From contig JAITNX010000183.1 of assembly GCA_031290235.1 (NCBI GenBank), positions 1 to 36,577 of the forward strand: DNA of 36,577 nucleotides, in the 5' to 3' direction. Below the pieces are notes generated by a model, which made no database searches, was not told the DNA's origin, and was given only the letters and a program-made list of their open reading frames with translations. Made by a program: the position numbers and the translations under genes. The stretch comes from Synergistaceae bacterium. GTDB taxonomy: Bacteria; Synergistota; Synergistia; Synergistales; Synergistaceae. Shown piece after piece: positions 16,082-24,674 of this stretch; within the stretch, counting starts at the first letter, position 1, and each line of letters opens with the position of its first letter.

Positions 16082-16895
16082 AAATCAAATAGAGGCTTTT
16101 ATGACGCGTTTGATCGACGAGCCTGGAGGTAACTACGTCGCGGAGGACGCCGCCATTTTGCCCGATCTCGTCTCGCTGAAGCTGTTCGAGCGTCCGAATG
16201 CAGGAGTGGCCGCGCACGACGACCGGTATTTCACTAAATGCAAGGAACCTGGGGTCGTCGGGCCTCATTACATGCTTCCATCGGAGTGGCTGCCGGATGC
16301 GAGGAGCGTTATATCCATATTTTTCGGGTTCACCCCGAGGGTCTTGAGCAGCAACGCGGCGGATCGCCGGGAACCTTCCGGCGAGTGGCTCCACGCCCGA
16401 ATAGAGGGGCAGAAGTTCATTTCCTGGGCGATGACTGCCCTGAAGGATGAGTTGGAGCGCTGTGGGCACAGGGCGGTAATTCCGTCGTCAGATCCCCGCT
16501 TCTACGCCGTTGGGCGTCCGGACGAGGCCAGTCGGCCAGGGATGTCCTTCACCAGCGTCTGGTCCGAGAGACATGCGGCCTACGCCTGCGGGCTGGGGAC
16601 ATTTGGGCTGTCGAAGGGCCTGATAACAAAAAATGGCATTGCGGGCAGATTCGGAAGCGTAGTGACGACTCTTTTGCTGCCTCCCACCCCTCGAGATTAC
16701 ACGGAAGTGTACGAGTATTGCATAATGTGCGGCGAATGCGCCAGGCAATGTCCAGTTGGCGCCATTACGATCGAGGGGGGCAAGAAACACCCGATATGCG
16801 GTGAGTATGTCGACGCTACCAAGAAAAAATACGCCCCTCGCTACGGTTGCGGCAAATGCCAAGTGGCAGTCCCATGTCAGAGCGGGAGGCCGTAG
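16074..16895 (+). CDS. QueG-related [4Fe-4S] protein (epoxyqueuosine reductase-like)
   Basis: The 273-residue protein begins inside the end of tatC, with GGAGGGG ahead of its ATG. It carries the QueG-like core: LPDARSVISIFFGF, SERHAAYACGLGTFGLSKGLIT and GRFGSVVTTLLL, then one ferredoxin motif (CIMCGECARQCPVGAI) and a C-terminal cysteine pair (CGKCQVAVPC). True QueG reduces epoxyqueuosine in tRNA with a cobalamin cofactor and is about 350 residues with a C-terminal HEAT region; this protein is shorter. It is more likely one of the stand-alone QueG-like reductases common in anaerobes, of unknown substrate. No signal peptide is seen, so it should be cytosolic. Overlap with tatC means translational coupling. 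Confidence 0.75.
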   Translation: MDRNQIEAFMTRLIDEPGGNYVAEDAAILPDLVSLKLFERPNAGVAAHDDRYFTKCKEPGVVGPHYMLPSEWLPDARSVISIFFGFTPRVLSSNAADRREPSGEWLHARIEGQKFISWAMTALKDELERCGHRAVIPSSDPRFYAVGRPDEASRPGMSFTSVWSERHAAYACGLGTFGLSKGLITKNGIAGRFGSVVTTLLLPPTPRDYTEVYEYCIMCGECARQCPVGAITIEGGKKHPICGEYVDATKKKYAPRYGCGKCQVAVPCQSGRP

Positions 16896-16914
16896 CGTCG
16901 CCGTTTTTCGAAGT

Positions 16915-18192
16915 TCAATCTTTTATATCGCCCCGCGCCAACAGGGACCTGGCGTGGGCCTCCAGCCCTTCCGTCCTGGCTATGACTGTACCGGGCAGAG
17001 ATAGCGCGGCAGCACTCTCAGGGGTCATGTCAAGGTGCGTCAGGGTTCTCATAAACGAGCCAGTCCAGAGGCCGCTGGAGAAACGTGCCCTGCCATCTGT
17101 CGGCAGGGTGTGGTTTGTGCCGGCTATGTAGTCTCCGAAGACCTCGCAGCTGCTGTAGCCCAGGAACGCCGCGCCGTACGCGCGGCACTTCGCCAGCGTT
17201 TCCCTCGGGTCCGAGACTGCCAGTTGGAGATGTTCGGGGGCCATTGCGTTAGCGTACTCGATCGCTGAGTCCAGCGAGTCCGCGAGTCCAATCGCGCCGT
17301 TCTCATTCCACGAGATGGAGGCCACGTCCCTGGTCGGCAGGCCGGGCAGCAGGTTTTCGATCTCGTCCCGCACATTTTGAGCCAGCTCCTCGCTGGTCGT
17401 GACCAGCACCCCGCTCGCCATGGGGTCGTGCTCGCTCTGAGCCAGCAGATCCTTGGCCGTTAGGCGAAAGTCTGCGCCGCCGTCCGCTATTATGAGGACC
17501 TCGCTCGGGCCGGCCACGCCGTCTATACCTATAGTTCCGTAAAGCGCGCGCTTCGCCTCGGCTACGTATGCGTTGCCAGGACCAGCCACGAAATCGACTC
17601 TGGCTATTTCGCCGGCGCCAAGGGCCATCGCCGCGATAGCGTGAGCGCCGCCTATCGCCCATATCTCATCTACGCCAAGGAGCGACAGCACGGCCAGCAC
17701 CGACTCGTGAACGCGTCCGTTCTTTCCAGGCGGGGAGAACGCCGCGATGCGCCTCACTCCTGCCGCTTTAGCAGGTACGACGGACATTATGGCCGAACTG
17801 GGCAGCGGATACCTTCCGCCTGGAATGTAGACGGCCGCGCTTTCTACCGGCATGTATCGGTATCCTGCGCGGACGCCTGGCGATATCTCCCACTCCCGGT
17901 CGATCAAAGTCCCCCTCTGAAGTTCATGGAACATCGTAACGTTGCGAATGGCCGTCTCCAGCGCGCCGCGGACCTCAGGGGAGATTGCGCCGAGAGCTCG
18001 GGCGGCCTCTTCCCGCGGCGTCCTGAACGGTCCGCCGAATCCGTCGAACTTTTGGGAGAGCCTGGTTACAGCTTCCATCCCCATGCCGCGGACATTGTCT
18101 ATTATGCAGGCCACTGTGTTCCGGACGTCCTGCGAAGCTGCCGTGGATGCACCGCCAGCTTTTTTAATCCATTTAATTCCTGAATCGTTCAT
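16915..18192 (-). CDS. hisD: Histidinol dehydrogenase
   Basis: The enzyme oxidises L-histidinol to L-histidine in two NAD-dependent steps. Family signatures are complete: YIPGGRYPLPSSAIM, IWAIGGAHAIAAMALG, DFVAGPGNAYVAEAKR, AGPSEVLIIAD, LLAQSEHDP (zinc ligands Q and H), MAPEHLQL and GTNHTLPT. I favour the ATG at 18192 (MNDSGIKWIKKAGG; 425 residues) because GAGGGT lies seven bases ahead of it; the ATG at 18207 has no ribosome site. No other his gene is in the window, so it may work with a distant pathway or act as a related alcohol dehydrogenase; sequence alone fits true HisD. It converges on the QueG-like gene with a 19-base gap. Confidence 0.93.
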   Translation of the reverse strand: MNDSGIKWIKKAGGASTAASQDVRNTVACIIDNVRGMGMEAVTRLSQKFDGFGGPFRTPREEAARALGAISPEVRGALETAIRNVTMFHELQRGTLIDREWEISPGVRAGYRYMPVESAAVYIPGGRYPLPSSAIMSVVPAKAAGVRRIAAFSPPGKNGRVHESVLAVLSLLGVDEIWAIGGAHAIAAMALGAGEIARVDFVAGPGNAYVAEAKRALYGTIGIDGVAGPSEVLIIADGGADFRLTAKDLLAQSEHDPMASGVLVTTSEELAQNVRDEIENLLPGLPTRDVASISWNENGAIGLADSLDSAIEYANAMAPEHLQLAVSDPRETLAKCRAYGAAFLGYSSCEVFGDYIAGTNHTLPTDGRARFSSGLWTGSFMRTLTHLDMTPESAAALSLPGTVIARTEGLEAHARSLLARGDIKD

Positions 18193-18228
18193 AACGGCAA
18201 CCCTCATTTCAGATCATGTACTCGCCCA

Positions 18229-18259
18229 TTAATCTATACAAATAAGTCCAATTTGTCAA
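18229..18259 (-). promoter_or_regulatory. hisD: Probable sigma-70-type promoter for hisD
   Basis: On the minus strand a perfect -35 TTGACA (18259-18254) is followed after 15 bases by TATAGA, or after 17 by TAGATT, as the -10. It lies about 40 bases before the hisD start. Divergent from it, TATAAT at 18300-18305 (plus) could serve the next gene but lacks a clear -35. Confidence 0.5.
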
Positions 18260-18340
18260 AATTGCGGGATGACGCGGGTCGCAAGCGTGATAATAAGCAT
18301 ATAATCATGTAATGATATCATTGACTGGAGGTGCGAGCGT

Positions 18341-19081
18341 TTGTTGGCGGGATATAAGAAAATTAAGACTGTATTTGCCCTGTTCGTAGCCCTTTGTGCG
18401 GTATCATTTTCGCCTGGCCAATCCTTGGCCTTTCCAAGTGACGCGGAGATGGCCAACCATATCGCGGATCTGCTTGGGGAAAAATTTTCCCCCGAGTCCG
18501 TCTCAGTGACTGTAAGGGACAGCCGCGCCTACGCGGAGATGCATGGAGCGGTTTTGAGCAGGATACGAATCGACACAATGAGACTCGACGCTCTGATAAC
18601 GCGGAACGAAGCCGCTGTTTCGGACGACGTGAAGTCGCTTGCCTCCCTCATCGGCTACTCGAAGGGAGAGATTGTGCTGCTGGAGCGTGATGTGAACGCT
18701 TACTTCGACAACAACGACACGAGGGGTTTCTCCAACCTGACGTTCGACTTCAAGCCGGATGGCTTCCGAGCCGACGGTATCTTCTCGGCCGCTTTTATCT
18801 TCACCATCAGGATAAGGCTCACGGCAACTGGGGTGCTGGCGCTCGGCTCTGACGGAGTTTACCTCGACGGCGTAGAGATATTCGTTGAGAACATGAGACA
18901 GCCAGAGGTTCTGACGAAGCAGGTGTTGTCGAGGGTAAACCCATTGATCAAGTGGGACGGCATACCGTTCAAGGTCGTCTTCAAGACCGTCACGATGGAT
19001 GGCGACATGGCCCTGATGACAGGCTATCCAGAGACCTTTGAGGGCGGCGTCACAGCGACTTGGACGAGGGACCAAAACTGA
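18341..19081 (+). CDS. Secreted LmeA/DUF2993-like protein
   Basis: The 246-residue protein starts at a TTG with GGAGGTG seven bases upstream. It has a signal peptide (KKIKTVFALFVALCAVSFS, then a likely cut after SLA near residue 30), so it should be exported. The rest follows the LmeA/DUF2993 pattern of alternating strands: AEMHGAVLSRIRIDTMRLDA, then VLLERDVNAYF, a long middle strand set, and VLSRVNPLIKW with the closing strands. Proteins of this family (for example mycobacterial LmeA) bind phospholipids in the cell envelope. The assignment is by pattern and is moderate. It sits 16 bases ahead of the epimerase gene and is probably co-transcribed with it. Confidence 0.6.
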   Translation: MLAGYKKIKTVFALFVALCAVSFSPGQSLAFPSDAEMANHIADLLGEKFSPESVSVTVRDSRAYAEMHGAVLSRIRIDTMRLDALITRNEAAVSDDVKSLASLIGYSKGEIVLLERDVNAYFDNNDTRGFSNLTFDFKPDGFRADGIFSAAFIFTIRIRLTATGVLALGSDGVYLDGVEIFVENMRQPEVLTKQVLSRVNPLIKWDGIPFKVVFKTVTMDGDMALMTGYPETFEGGVTATWTRDQN

Positions 19082-19097
19082 GGGGCGGGTTGATCGC

Positions 19098-20087
19098 ATG
19101 ACGAAAGCAAGATGGCTCGTTACTGGCGCGGCAGGATTCATCGGTTCTCATCTGGCGGAGCGCATGTTGGGGATGGGGTATCTGGTCAGAGGACTCGATA
19201 ACTACAGCATGGGACACAGGGAGAACGTTGCGGACGCGCTTGCGTCCGCGGAGAAAAAATTTCCGGGCGCATCTGAAAATTTTGAGATGATAGAGGGAGA
19301 CGTAACGGATCGCGCCTTATGTGAGCGAGCCTGCGCCGGAGCCGCGGCCGTGTTTCATCTGGCGGCCCTCGCCTCCGTTCCTGGCTCTATTGAGAACCCG
19401 GCTGAGTCGTTTCGCGTCAATGTGCAGGGCTTCGTCTCAGTGCTGGAGGCGGCGAGGATGAGCGGGGTCAGGCGCGTCGTCTACGCGTCGTCGAGCGCTG
19501 TTTACGGCGACTCGCCCAGCCTGCCCAAGATTGAGAGCGATATTGGGCTGCCGCTCTCCCCATACGCTCTCACAAAGTGGATGGACGAGGAGATAGCCGG
19601 GTTGTACGTTAGGCTCTTCGGAATGGAGTGCGTGGGGCTTCGCTACTTCAATGTATTCGGCCCGAGGCAGGATCCCATGGGAGCTTACGCGGCAGTCATC
19701 CCGCGCTGGTTTGACGCCCTGACCAGGGGCGAGCGCCCTGTCATTTATGGAGACGGCGAGACGTCCCGCGATTTCTGCTACATCGACAACGTCGTAGATG
19801 CCAATATAAGGGCCGCTGTTTCAACCGAAGAGTTGGCCTTTGGCGAGTCCTTCAACATAGCCTGCGGAGAGCGAACGACTCTGAACGAGCTGTTCTCGGT
19901 CATCCGAGACACTGCCGGGGCCTCGCCGGATCTTACTCCTATTTACGAGGACTTCAGGCTCGGGGACGTGCGCCACTCTCTGGCGTCCGCTGAAAGGGCA
20001 AAAAAAATCCTCGGCTGGGCGCCTGAGGTCGATATAAGGGAGGGGCTGAGGAGGGCCGCGGCCTGGTATTTAAGAGAGACGCGATAG
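19098..20087 (+). CDS. NAD-dependent nucleotide-sugar epimerase (UDP-GlcNAc/glucose 4-epimerase type)
   Basis: I start at the ATG at 19098 (MTKARWLVTGAAGFIGSHLA), 329 residues; the frame is open to 19038, but that overlaps the preceding gene and adds nothing conserved. It is a short-chain dehydrogenase/epimerase with GAAGFIGSHL (NAD binding), GLDNYSMGHRENV, SSSAVYGD, the catalytic Y-x3-K in SPYALTKWMDE, and RYFNVFGPRQDPMGAYAAVIPRW. This set is closest to WbpP-like UDP-GlcNAc 4-epimerases, although UDP-glucose or UDP-glucuronate epimerases are possible. The product would feed surface-glycan synthesis. It ends 10 bases before the convergent helicase gene. Confidence 0.85.
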   Translation: MTKARWLVTGAAGFIGSHLAERMLGMGYLVRGLDNYSMGHRENVADALASAEKKFPGASENFEMIEGDVTDRALCERACAGAAAVFHLAALASVPGSIENPAESFRVNVQGFVSVLEAARMSGVRRVVYASSSAVYGDSPSLPKIESDIGLPLSPYALTKWMDEEIAGLYVRLFGMECVGLRYFNVFGPRQDPMGAYAAVIPRWFDALTRGERPVIYGDGETSRDFCYIDNVVDANIRAAVSTEELAFGESFNIACGERTTLNELFSVIRDTAGASPDLTPIYEDFRLGDVRHSLASAERAKKILGWAPEVDIREGLRRAAAWYLRETR

Positions 20088-20097
20088 GGCTGCCCCC

Positions 20098-23000
20098 CTA
20101 TCCGCGTATCAGCTCGATAATCTCGTCCGACGAAAGTTTCAGGGGAATCTCGGCCTCGTCCAGGAGGCTCTCGGCAAGGTCTCGCTTCCATGAGTGGAGA
20201 TCGACAATTTTTTCCTCTATCGTATTTTTGGCGACGATTCTGTAAACAGTGACAGGCCTCGTCTGTCCTATCCTGTGGGTGCGATCAGAGGCCTGTTCCT
20301 CTACCGCTGGGTTCCACCACGGATCCATGTGAATGACGTAGTCGGCGGCGGTCAGGTTCAGCCCTGTCCCTCCGGCCCTGAGGCTGATGAGGAATACGTC
20401 CCCCTCGCCAGCCTGAAATGCCTTGACCCTTCGCGCTCTCTCTGAAACCGGCGTAGATCCGTCGAGGTACTGGTAGGGCACGCCGTTTTGATCCAGGTTG
20501 CCGCGGAGTATGGAGAGGTGGGAGACGAACTGGCTGAAGACGAGGGCTCTGTGCCCGCCCGCCCGCAGGTCTTCCATTATCTCAGAGAAGGCGTCGAGCT
20601 TTGCGGAGGGATACGGCGCGCTTCCATGGGGCATCACCAGGGATGCGTTGCAGCAGGCCCTTCTGAGGCGCGTCAGTTGCGCGAATATGAGGAAGCGCGC
20701 GTCAAGGCCCTGGTACGACGCCAGCTCCTCTATAGCGTTCAGCCGTATAGCCTCATACAGCGCCCGCTCGTCCGGCTTCATATCAACTCGCATGGTCACC
20801 TCGGTCTTGGGTGGCAGCTCCGTCAATACCGCTCCTTTTGTTCTTCTCAGGACGAACGGGGATATGATTCGCTTCAGCCTGCTGCTCGCGCTCTTGCTTC
20901 CATCCCTCTCTATCGGTATCGCGAAGCGCGCCGAAAATGACTCGGCGGCGCCAAGCACCGCTGGGTTGATGAAGCGGAAGATGTTCCACAGCTCGAACAG
21001 GTTGTTCTCTATCGGCGTGCCTGTGGTCGCTATCCGAAAATTACCGCGCAGTTTCATTATGGCGGCGCTTCTCTTCGTGGCCGCATTTTTTATCGCCTGT
21101 GCCTCGTCCAGCACAATTGTGTTCCACTCGATCATCGACAGCCTCGTGCCCTCGTTCAGCAACAGGCCATATGACACCACCAGGACGTCCATCGCGCCAA
21201 TGTTTTCCATTGAGCGCTCCCTGTCCTCGTTCCTGAAGTCGATCATGTTCAGGGTCGGTGTAAATCGGGCCGACTCTTCGAGCCAGTTGGCGCATACCGA
21301 CGTTGGCGCGGCGACGAGCGCGGGGCCGTCGGGGGCCCGGGAGAGCAGTACGGCAAGGGCCTGAATGGTCTTGCCCAGGCCCATGTCGTCCGCGAGGCAC
21401 GCGCCGGCGCCCCAGTGCGCGAGGCGCATCAGCCATCTATATCCCTCGGTTTGGTATCCCCTGAGTTCGCCCTTGAAGGTCGCTGGCGGATCGGGCGACA
21501 TGAGTGACGCCTCGTCCACCAGAGCTGCGATCTTCTTCCACTCCTCGCTCCCGTCGAACGATCCGGCGATTTCCGCCAATGGAGAGATGAATGGCGCGGC
21601 GGTCAGTGGAAATCTCATTATGTCTCCATGGGCCTCGCCCACCGACGACAGGTCATCCAGCCGCCGGCGGAATTCTTCGGCGAGGGCCGCGAACTTCCCT
21701 TCGCCAATGGTGATGAACCGGCCGGACGATGCGCGAATGAGCTTCAACAACTCGCCGAAACCAAGCACAAGTCCATCTTCCACTTTAACATGTCCGCTCG
21801 CCGCGAGCCACTCCCGCGAGTTGTGCATGGAGATGCTCATAGAGGATGGATTGAGGCTTGTGACAGACATAGCTCCGCCCTTGGGCCACTCTATCGTGAC
21901 CGACCTGGAGATCGGCCCCAACTGAAGCAGAAACTCCAGAGACGTCTCGACGTCCAGAATCTGCCATCGGTTCTCCGATATCTGGTCCGCCTTGGAGAGT
22001 GCCCAGCATGAACTGACGAGAAAAAAGAGAGCTCCGGTCTCGGCAGTGAGGTCTCGCCTGGTTTGTACACGGCGTCCTCCCGACAGGCCGAACATGTTCG
22101 TTCCCCCTACGCCAGGGCTGCACGACGGTCCATCCCGTCCAAGGGGACGCGTAAGGGCCTCGACGTCCAGCCCAACTCCGCGAGGCTGAAGCTGAACACA
22201 GAGTCCGGAGTCCGGGGGCACGAACTCAGGACCACCTGTGATCCCTTCTATGTCGGAGTGTACAGTGACAATGGAGGAGACGCTGTTCAGCGTCCCCAAT
22301 ATCGCGTCTCTCGCGGATTCAGGCACTGAAAGTCCCTTGGGGCCCAGTATTCTGGCCATCTTGAAGTGGCGTTCGTCCAAGAGGGTTATCTTGAGGCGGT
22401 TATGTCCTTCCTCTGTGAGGATCATGCCGCTATTGCGATCAAACACGTTTGGGTATGGAGTCATAGAGAGCAGATATCCGGCTCCAGATTTACCCAGGGA
22501 TCGCGCCAGGATCCTTGGCGTCTCCGCCGTTATCTCTACGACGCCTCCGTCCTCCGCCCGCTCGAGGTATGGGTGTCCCGCTAGCAGCCGCAGTATGTTG
22601 GACACGTCTATGTAGAACTCGCCGCCCCAGTGGTTGTGGTTTTTCTTTATGGCCTGAAGCGCGGTCCTGTCCCTATCAGTGAAGCCGCCCACCGTCTCCG
22701 GGTTTTCTATCAGCCGTTTTAGCGCGACAGGCTTTCCCTTGCTCCATTTTCCCTTGTCGGAGATTGTCCGCTCAAGCGGCCTGATCCTGGTCGCGCTGGG
22801 GACGCCGTTCTCGCTTGGTCTCCATGATATTTCCCAAACAAGCCTTGCCCCGGATGTATTCTTCTGAATTTCTCCGGTTTCGGCAAGGAGGGATAGCGAG
22901 CGCCTCCAGTCCGCCTCGAGTTCAAGAAGGTTTTTCAAGGAGTATGGCGGGGCTGGGGATGAATCGAATTTCTCCGCGCTCTCCGGGAGAAGATCCTTGA

Positions 23001-24327
23001 TAATGGACGCCATTTGACGCGCGAAGTAGTCCATGCCGAGAGTCTCCATCCGTTTGTACGAATCTAGCGCCGCGTCGAAGTGTTCGCCGGCGCTTTTTGC
23101 GTCTATCCAGGAGGCGCAAAGCATAAAAAAGAAGGGGTCCAATACGTGCTTTGGCACGAGCAGACTGTCGATTATCTCATGGGCGAAGATCCCGCTCCTG
23201 CCCGAGCCCTCCGCAAAGATAAATTTTATCATCTTGTGGGAATCCCTCAGGCAGGCGCCAGGGACAGTGGCCGATTCGATATACGAGTCTAGGTTCTTTC
23301 GTGTTTTTGCGGAGAGAGGAAGCCCCTGAGTCAGCTCGCCGCGCGCCGTCAATATTGGGTAGAAGACTCCGCACCACAGGGGAAACGAGACCTTGCGTTT
23401 TTTAGTTTCGCTCCTTAGCATTTTCATGCCCTCGTCGTAGTGGAGCAAAGCTTCGTCAGCGTTCCCGCGCATTGTACACAATCCGCCCCTCACGCACTCC
23501 GTGCCGGAGTTCCTGCCTCTCGCCTCCAGAGATTCAAGGAGACTTTCAGCCTCGTCCAAGCGCCCCAGGAGGAGTTCGTCCAGGCAGATAGTCATAGCGA
23601 GGCTCGAGGAGTCATAGTACGACTCCCAATACTTTTTCAGGATCCCGCGAAGAATCGGCGCTTCCTCTGTCGAGCTTGAAAAAAACGACATCGCTATATC
23701 CAGGGAGGGCGCGCCAATCTCCTCCGGCAGTCCGGAGAGCACTCCATCGTCAATGGGGTTGCATAGGATCTCCACGACTGGGTGAAGATGCTGAGGTCCA
23801 AACATTGCCCTCGTCGTCTCCTCCGGCCTTGCGTTGGCCGAATCGCCGAAAAGTTTCGAGTGAAGCTCCGAGTCGCCTGAGTAATATGCGCGCCTGGCCT
23901 CCCTGTAGAAGGCCGCGGCGCGGACGCATGAATCCTTTTTCTCGAACATCGAGCGTTTGGGTGCCATCTCCGGCAGTTTGCGGACGGCGTCGTCAAAATA
24001 ACCGAACTCGCCGTTCGCGATCGCCTCTCTGGTAGCTGGTTCGCGCGTCAGCCTGCCGCAAAACCAGTATTTATGACCAGAGATAATGACGCTCTCAACG
24101 AGTCCGGCCGTTTCCCATCTCTCTATCATCGACGCGGTATTCTCGGCGAATCGCCGCTTCGTCGAACCCTTCAACCCCTCCACGACAGCCATGCAGGCAG
24201 TCGTTATTTTCCCAATGCTCATGGGGACATATATGACTGACAACAGCCTATAAGCCCTTCGCTCGTGGGACGGCAGAGCGCTGTAAAGGTTCATGAGTTC
24301 CTGTCTTTTTTTCTCGTCGAATAACAT
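20098..24327 (-). CDS. Large SNF2-family DNA helicase/translocase
   Basis: This is a 1409-residue protein. The C-terminal third holds the two-lobed SNF2 ATPase: motif I ADDMGLGKTIQALAVL (about 977-990), motif II DEAQAIKN (about 1071), motif III TGTPIENNLFELW, motif V SLRAGGTGLNLTAADYV and motif VI QASDRTHRIGQTRPV. Such enzymes use ATP to move along double-stranded DNA and displace or remodel bound proteins (RapA/HepA and Swi2/Snf2 relatives). The first about 950 residues are not a domain I can name: alpha-helical, TPR-like early part, then strands resembling the SNF2-associated region. The ATG is preceded by GAGGAAG. No methylase or nuclease partner is next door, so a defence system is not supported. 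Housekeeping remodelling is the safer view. Confidence 0.9.
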   Translation of the reverse strand: MLFDEKKRQELMNLYSALPSHERRAYRLLSVIYVPMSIGKITTACMAVVEGLKGSTKRRFAENTASMIERWETAGLVESVIISGHKYWFCGRLTREPATREAIANGEFGYFDDAVRKLPEMAPKRSMFEKKDSCVRAAAFYREARRAYYSGDSELHSKLFGDSANARPEETTRAMFGPQHLHPVVEILCNPIDDGVLSGLPEEIGAPSLDIAMSFFSSSTEEAPILRGILKKYWESYYDSSSLAMTICLDELLLGRLDEAESLLESLEARGRNSGTECVRGGLCTMRGNADEALLHYDEGMKMLRSETKKRKVSFPLWCGVFYPILTARGELTQGLPLSAKTRKNLDSYIESATVPGACLRDSHKMIKFIFAEGSGRSGIFAHEIIDSLLVPKHVLDPFFFMLCASWIDAKSAGEHFDAALDSYKRMETLGMDYFARQMASIIKDLLPESAEKFDSSPAPPYSLKNLLELEADWRRSLSLLAETGEIQKNTSGARLVWEISWRPSENGVPSATRIRPLERTISDKGKWSKGKPVALKRLIENPETVGGFTDRDRTALQAIKKNHNHWGGEFYIDVSNILRLLAGHPYLERAEDGGVVEITAETPRILARSLGKSGAGYLLSMTPYPNVFDRNSGMILTEEGHNRLKITLLDERHFKMARILGPKGLSVPESARDAILGTLNSVSSIVTVHSDIEGITGGPEFVPPDSGLCVQLQPRGVGLDVEALTRPLGRDGPSCSPGVGGTNMFGLSGGRRVQTRRDLTAETGALFFLVSSCWALSKADQISENRWQILDVETSLEFLLQLGPISRSVTIEWPKGGAMSVTSLNPSSMSISMHNSREWLAASGHVKVEDGLVLGFGELLKLIRASSGRFITIGEGKFAALAEEFRRRLDDLSSVGEAHGDIMRFPLTAAPFISPLAEIAGSFDGSEEWKKIAALVDEASLMSPDPPATFKGELRGYQTEGYRWLMRLAHWGAGACLADDMGLGKTIQALAVLLSRAPDGPALVAAPTSVCANWLEESARFTPTLNMIDFRNEDRERSMENIGAMDVLVVSYGLLLNEGTRLSMIEWNTIVLDEAQAIKNAATKRSAAIMKLRGNFRIATTGTPIENNLFELWNIFRFINPAVLGAAESFSARFAIPIERDGSKSASSRLKRIISPFVLRRTKGAVLTELPPKTEVTMRVDMKPDERALYEAIRLNAIEELASYQGLDARFLIFAQLTRLRRACCNASLVMPHGSAPYPSAKLDAFSEIMEDLRAGGHRALVFSQFVSHLSILRGNLDQNGVPYQYLDGSTPVSERARRVKAFQAGEGDVFLISLRAGGTGLNLTAADYVIHMDPWWNPAVEEQASDRTHRIGQTRPVTVYRIVAKNTIEEKIVDLHSWKRDLAESLLDEAEIPLKLSSDEIIELIRG

Positions 24328-24674
24328 GGCCGGGGCTTCCTCTCAGGCAGATTGTCGATCCATAGTGAATTATATTACATATCAAAAGTTATCAACACCC
24401 CCTCCATGTTGAATTTCCACCATAGCAGATAGTTTTTCCACAAAGTTATGCACTGAATGGGCATAACTTTGTGAATTTGGGACACTTACAGCTCCTGAAG
24501 AGAGCGATTTCTGTTTTTTATAGATGAAATCACAATGGACTGGCGTTAAAAACTATTCCGGGTTATACTTGTACGCGATAACGTTGACGCCGGTGTATCG
24601 TCCTGTGAGTAGGCTGGGAAAATAAATAATTTAAGAGCGCTCCCCTTAATTTTCAGCTGTTTGGAGGGATTTTA
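24328..24674. other. Divergent intergenic region between the SNF2 helicase and cbiD
   Basis: This 347-base gap must hold the promoters of both genes. It contains a perfect 13-bp inverted repeat (24439-24473) and several DnaA-box-like 9-mers: TTATCAACA (24389-24397), TTTTCCACA (24434-24442) and TTATGCACT (24446-24454), each one mismatch from TTATNCACA. I saw no cobalamin riboswitch consensus ahead of cbiD and no small gene or tRNA. Confidence 0.55.
24439..24473. repeat. Perfect 13-bp inverted repeat, 9-base loop
   Basis: CACAAAGTTATGC (24439-24451) and GCATAACTTTGTG (24461-24473) are exact reverse complements around ACTGAATGG. No T tract follows on either strand, so it is more likely an operator or protein-binding site than a terminator. 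Confidence 0.75.

Noticed and set aside
20098-24327. SNF2 helicase as part of a DISARM or other defence island
   Set aside because: No methylase, nuclease, phospholipase-D or other defence gene lies beside it; neighbours are metabolic.
24480-24674. Possible cobalamin riboswitch ahead of cbiD
   Set aside because: I looked for the B12-box consensus and found no convincing match; a covariance-model search would settle it.
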